Below, piece after piece: positions 60,386 to 64,000 of a DNA stretch of 64,000 nt; position 1 is the stretch's first letter; each line of letters starts with the position of its first letter. Origin of the DNA: Quillaja saponaria (lineage: Eukaryota > Streptophyta > Magnoliopsida > Fabales > Quillajaceae); contig CM055608.1 in NCBI GenBank assembly GCA_029379385.1, positions 27,650,350 through 27,714,349 of the forward strand, given 5' to 3'. Under the pieces are notes generated by a model. That model was given only the letters and a program-made list of their open reading frames with translations, had not been told where the DNA came from and searched no databases. Position numbers and translations under genes: made by a program.

Positions 60386-62361
60386 AATATTCTGTATGTT
60401 TGTTTGAAGGTTATCAGTTCATCACCTTTCAAAGATGTTACATAATTTCGATTTTTGAAAAGAAAAAGGGAACATATTCAGATAAGTAACACCACTGTGC
60501 TAACTAAGAGTCGAACCTAATTCCAGCATTCCACTACTGCCAAAATCAGGAAGAAAAAAAAGGATGAGGTTTAAAAGTATGCTGTATGGATATTAGTAAC
60601 AAGCTCATACATGGCATGTTTCATAATGTATTTAGTTCAAGACACAAACCCAATGAGTGGTATTGAACATCTCAACCTCACATAAAGGAAAGTCCTGTTC
60701 CCAATTTTTCAGCCAAAACAGGACATGTGACAACATTAGAGTGACCAAACAAACACTAGTTGACATCCTTAATGCCGACTCAACTGCTGACCCAGGTTAA
60801 TGGGCCTATAGTTGGCAATGGGTCAGATCGGACCCTATCCGACCCAATCCAACATTTGATCCAAACCTATATGGATCATATCAGACCAGATCTGAGATAA
60901 ATTGGCCTATGGATCAAGTCTCTATGACCCAACCCAATCCGATTTCAATCTTTTATACTAAAAAAACTTACTTTCTTTCTTTTTCTTTTCCATAATCAGA
61001 AAAAATATTACTAACCAAAAGAAAAAATTATTACAACTAGAAAATACAGGTAGAAGATAACATACACATTGGATCAGATTCGATCCATCCAAATCTGATT
61101 CATGGATAAATCCAATCCATCCAGATATTTTAAAAAACTACAATAAATAAACAACTGTTCACGGTTTCAAATTTTTACATTTGTCAAAATGAAAGTTAAT
61201 CATAAATCAGAATAAACTTATCAATTTGTTTTCAAAATATTATTTTAGTAAACTATCTAATTAATAGGTAATGTAGGATAATAAATTCCTTAATTTATGT
61301 GTTTTTGATTTTTCATATATAGATTTATATAAATTATTTAAGTAAATTAATTAACTAAAATGTTTTAGATTATTCTTGATATTATTCTAATTTTTTTTTG
61401 TTTCATTTTATCAACTCTTGATATTATTCTAAATTATTTTACTATCTAGCATTGTACAATTTGTAAAAATACATCAAGCCAATAAATATAGACAATCTTA
61501 ATGAAGTTTGTGAGTTAAAAAATAAAAATAAAAAAATCATGAATTATCCGATCTGATCCATCGATCATGATCCAATCCAATTTGAGAAACTAAGCCAACA
61601 ACTTGGATATTATTCAATCTACTAGCATTGATCGGGTCGGGTATTCTAATTGACCTGATCCATTGCCAACTATTAATGGCTACAAATACAAACTTGATTA
61701 AATAAAAATTAACAATATTTACTTTGCTCCTCTTCATAAAATTTGAATGAACTGTTTCATATGGAAGAATAACCTGAACAATTTTAAACTGAAAACTGTA
61801 ACAACCAAGATGCTACTACGTAAACACCCATATGTAAATTTGTTTAACAAACAAGAGCCACTAACCAATAAGGCACTAACTATCACTTGCAATTATCGTA
61901 GCAGAACATTATATCTGCAACATACATATTGTACATAGCTGATATCATGACACAAAAATCTCTCATGGGAAATTAAATCTTCAGATTGTAGGTGCTTTTG
62001 CTTGGGAAAGATGTCCAGGTTATACTCCCAAACTCATCTAATGCATGGCTGTCCAAAGTGGATACATGTATTGGTTGCTTCTTAATCTAACAATGGAGAA
62101 TCTTCCACATTAAAGGAATTACTTACATAATGCTACAAAAAAGAACCAAGATTCACATTTTTCTAGCATCATAATAGTTCCTCCATTGCTTCCCTACCAT
62201 CTTCAACAAGAAATTTGACATAGAAAGCAATTTTGATCTTGCATAAAATTTAAGCAATTTCCAGCATTTAAAAACCAAAGCGCAGGGAAGCATAAAAGAA
62301 AACCTTTCTATAGGACGTTCCAGTTGTTATCTAAGGAATGAGTTTTGGATAGTCATCTTTC
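60386..62361. other. Intergenic region before SLOW GREEN 1
   Basis: No gene is seen. It contains a MITE-like element (60809-61672) and the 3' UTR of the minus-strand SLOW GREEN 1 gene. Confidence 0.5.
60809..61672. mobile_element. Possible hAT-like MITE with TAGTTGGCAATGG ends
   Basis: TAGTTGGCAATGGGTCAGATC at 60809 is matched by the inverted GATCCATTGCCAACTA ending at 61672. The ends are rich in GGGTCAGATC/GATCCGACC-type tetrads that recur inverted inside (60811-60960 against 61540-61670). TTAATGG occurs outside both ends, possibly a remnant of a target-site duplication, but the left copy is displaced by a few bases. No transposase. The superfamily is inferred from end sequence. Confidence 0.5.
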
Positions 62362-63429
62362 TCAGCTCTTCGAACCTGCTCTCTCCATCTCTACCTTCTG
62401 TGAGAAAAACTTGGTTGCAAACATATTTTCCTCAAAATACTCTTTATAAGGATGATTCTTGGGAACAAGCCTCCGGAACATCTGAAATTGCTTCTCTGCC
62501 TCTTCTTTCTTCCTTAGCAGAGTATATATGATACCCTGACACAAATATGGTCTAAAATCTCTTGGATCTTCTTTTACAAGCTCCTCATAAATCTTCAGTG
62601 CATCAAAATGATCTCCCTCCATAACTTGAACCTGCGCAATCAAGAGTTTGAAATCCCTGACCTCTGACTTGTTCTTATGCTTTTTGCACGACTCTATTGC
62701 TTCTTCTATCCTATCCACCAAGTCCTTCACTGACCCATTCGTTTCTGAAGTTGCCATTACGAGGCCGTGAAAAGCCTCAACACAATAAGGGTCTCTGGTT
62801 AAAATCTCTTCGAACCCATTTTTTGCCTGTTCCAAATCACCAATATAGATATACATGTGGGCTTTGAGCAGTGGCCACTCGAACTCATCTGGTTCGAGTT
62901 CGATCAAACGGTCTATAACCTGAATTGCTTCGCCAAGTTTGTGAGCTCTAACCCTGACTTCCATTAGAGATCGAAGAGCCTCGGCATCGTTGGGATTGTT
63001 GCTCAATTGCTCTTCAATAATTCGTTCCTTTTCTTCTAATGAAATATTTTCTGTTGACTCTTCCGTCGACTCCACCGTAGATGGGGCACCCGGTGATGCT
63101 ATGACGGGATTGTGCTGAAGCCGCATGAAGAAGAATGCAGCGGCTGCTATACTGATGCTGGCAGTTCTGACAATAGATGCGAAGTGGGAGCTTAGGGTTA
63201 GGAACGGTTGGTGTTTAGAATCGGGGGATGAGGATGAGGATGAGGATGAGGATAAGGCTCTGATAGCTGATAACCTGAGCGAGAATGAGGATGGTTGTCG
63301 TGATGATGACCGTGGTGGTAAAGTCCTGAACGAGACCGAATATATGGGTCCCGCAAATGATGAACGGTGGTGATTGAGTGACAGGTGAAGGGGTTGGTGA
63401 CGGTGGTGCACTTTAGCCAGAGACGCCAT
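62362..63429 (-). CDS. SG1: SLOW GREEN 1-like chloroplast TPR protein
   Basis: Intronless, 355 aa; the start chosen is the ATG at 63427-63429 (MASLAKVH). Residues 1 to about 65 form a Ser/Arg-rich, acid-poor chloroplast transit peptide with a long Ser run. A hydrophobic segment (TASISIAAAAFFFMRL, about 88-105) may be a membrane anchor or second targeting signal. From about 120 TPR helices follow: NNPNDAEALRSLMEVRVRAH, IELEPDEFEWPLLKAHMYI, LTRDPYCVEAFHGLVMA and KEDPRDFRPYLCQGIIYTLL. Arabidopsis SG1 is needed for chloroplast development and greening of young leaves, probably through protein complexes. Double telo-box motifs lie about 50 bp upstream. A GATGAG-type microsatellite encodes the Ser run and opens an antisense frame that is not a gene. 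Confidence 0.88.
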   Translation of the reverse strand: MASLAKVHHRHQPLHLSLNHHRSSFAGPIYSVSFRTLPPRSSSRQPSSFSLRLSAIRALSSSSSSSSSPDSKHQPFLTLSSHFASIVRTASISIAAAAFFFMRLQHNPVIASPGAPSTVESTEESTENISLEEKERIIEEQLSNNPNDAEALRSLMEVRVRAHKLGEAIQVIDRLIELEPDEFEWPLLKAHMYIYIGDLEQAKNGFEEILTRDPYCVEAFHGLVMATSETNGSVKDLVDRIEEAIESCKKHKNKSEVRDFKLLIAQVQVMEGDHFDALKIYEELVKEDPRDFRPYLCQGIIYTLLRKKEEAEKQFQMFRRLVPKNHPYKEYFEENMFATKFFSQKVEMERAGSKS

Positions 63430-63477
63430 GGCCAAGGCCAGAGAGAATTAGGCACACAGAGGAAAGGGAATGAGATC

Positions 63478-63492
63478 TAAACCCTAAACCCT
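63478..63492. promoter_or_regulatory. Double telo box upstream of SLOW GREEN 1
   Basis: AAACCCTAAACCCTG lies about 50 bp before the SG1 start codon, in leader or core promoter. Telo boxes recruit factors active in growing tissue; here the role is inferred. Confidence 0.65.
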
Positions 63493-64000
63493 GATTACAA
63501 GATGGAAGGGAATGAGGGGGAAGGGAAACTCCAAAACCCCCGGGAACATGACGTGGCATCAGACTAAAAATGGATTCATGAATTATGTCGTTTACTCTTT
63601 TTCTGTCGTTTCCATTTAGCAGTTCAGCCCAACTAAATGAAACAATCAATCCAAGGCCCTTCAGGCCGGCCTGGCGCTCCACTGCCCAAAAATTGATGGC
63701 CTTTTTTTCATCACCTTCTACTCGTGTGTGATAATTATGTGAGACTTCTTTTATTGAGCCTAGTTGGTATAGAAATAGCAGTTTTTTTTTTTGGTGAAAA
63801 TACATTTTGCACAATAATAATTAATAATTTGTAGTAAAAATAATGAGTTTATAAGACATTCCCTTATTACAACTCACATACATACTAACTAAAAAAATAA
63901 TACTCCCTTTATAACTATTCACTATTTTCTAAATTTAACTAATCTCTAAACATATATATATGTAAGTAATAAGACTAGTTAATTAAAATACATGATAAGG
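63493..64000. other. Upstream flank of SLOW GREEN 1
   Basis: Promoter-side DNA becoming AT-rich toward the window end. A GGCCCTTCAGGCCGGCC stretch lies at about 63654-63670. The minus-strand frame 63413-63814 overlaps the gene start and has no domain. Confidence 0.45.

Noticed and set aside
63125..63373. Plus-strand frame with Asp/Glu repeats
   Set aside because: Antisense shadow of the Ser-rich transit peptide region of SLOW GREEN 1, created by a GATGAG-type repeat.

Overview
The window is nuclear DNA from a plant, very probably a core eudicot. Genes are split by many AT-rich GT-AG introns, intergenic DNA is AT-rich, and every recognisable product is plant-specific or plant-typical (MAKR kinase regulator, ITN1/ANK1 ankyrin membrane proteins, pectate lyase, UXS1, SLOW GREEN 1). 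Coding sequences were assembled by hand from exon frames and splice sites, and each assembled gene closes in frame. The species cannot be named from the sequence alone.

Layout: 662-10980 (+) is an 18-exon coiled-coil protein whose introns hold a SINE and an antisense Ty1/copia remnant. 13192-14289 (+) is an intronless MAKR4-like gene. 17774-20263 and 23416-25795 (both -) are neighbouring ANK1-type and ITN1-type ankyrin/PGG-domain membrane protein genes with the same three-exon plan, separated by a MITE-like element. 26752-30955 (+) is a pectate lyase with an Au-type SINE in its last intron. A tRNA-Arg(TCG) lies at 31465-31538. 32009-33888 (-) is ribosomal protein L35, sharing a 563-bp divergent promoter region with UXS1 (34452-39078, +). 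The first UXS1 intron has all the marks of a U12-type AT-AC intron, and its third holds a LINE fragment.

40145-40896 (-) is a DUF7086-type gene broken by a frameshift and a stop. 42559-47126 holds a tandem cluster of three small secreted-peptide precursors carrying FG-LPKG-PPSGPS motifs reminiscent of IDA/PIP signalling peptides: one compact copy, one with a near-perfect 111-bp internal duplication and a lost stop, and one decayed copy. MITE-like elements lie between them. This cluster is the best candidate for something not yet described. 47452-53155 (-) is a five-exon VARLMGL/DUF4378 (TRM/LONGIFOLIA-like) protein. 56948-60108 (-) is a nearly full-length RTE-clade LINE with clear target-site duplications, inserted in one copy of a local tandem duplication. 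60809-61672 is a possible hAT-like MITE. 62362-63429 (-) is SLOW GREEN 1, a chloroplast TPR protein.

The genes do not form one pathway. Pectate lyase and UXS1 both concern cell-wall polysaccharides (pectin cleavage; UDP-xylose supply), but nothing in the sequence suggests coordinated control. The best supported regulatory features are telo boxes and site II elements at the RPL35/UXS1 promoter and a double telo box upstream of SLOW GREEN 1.
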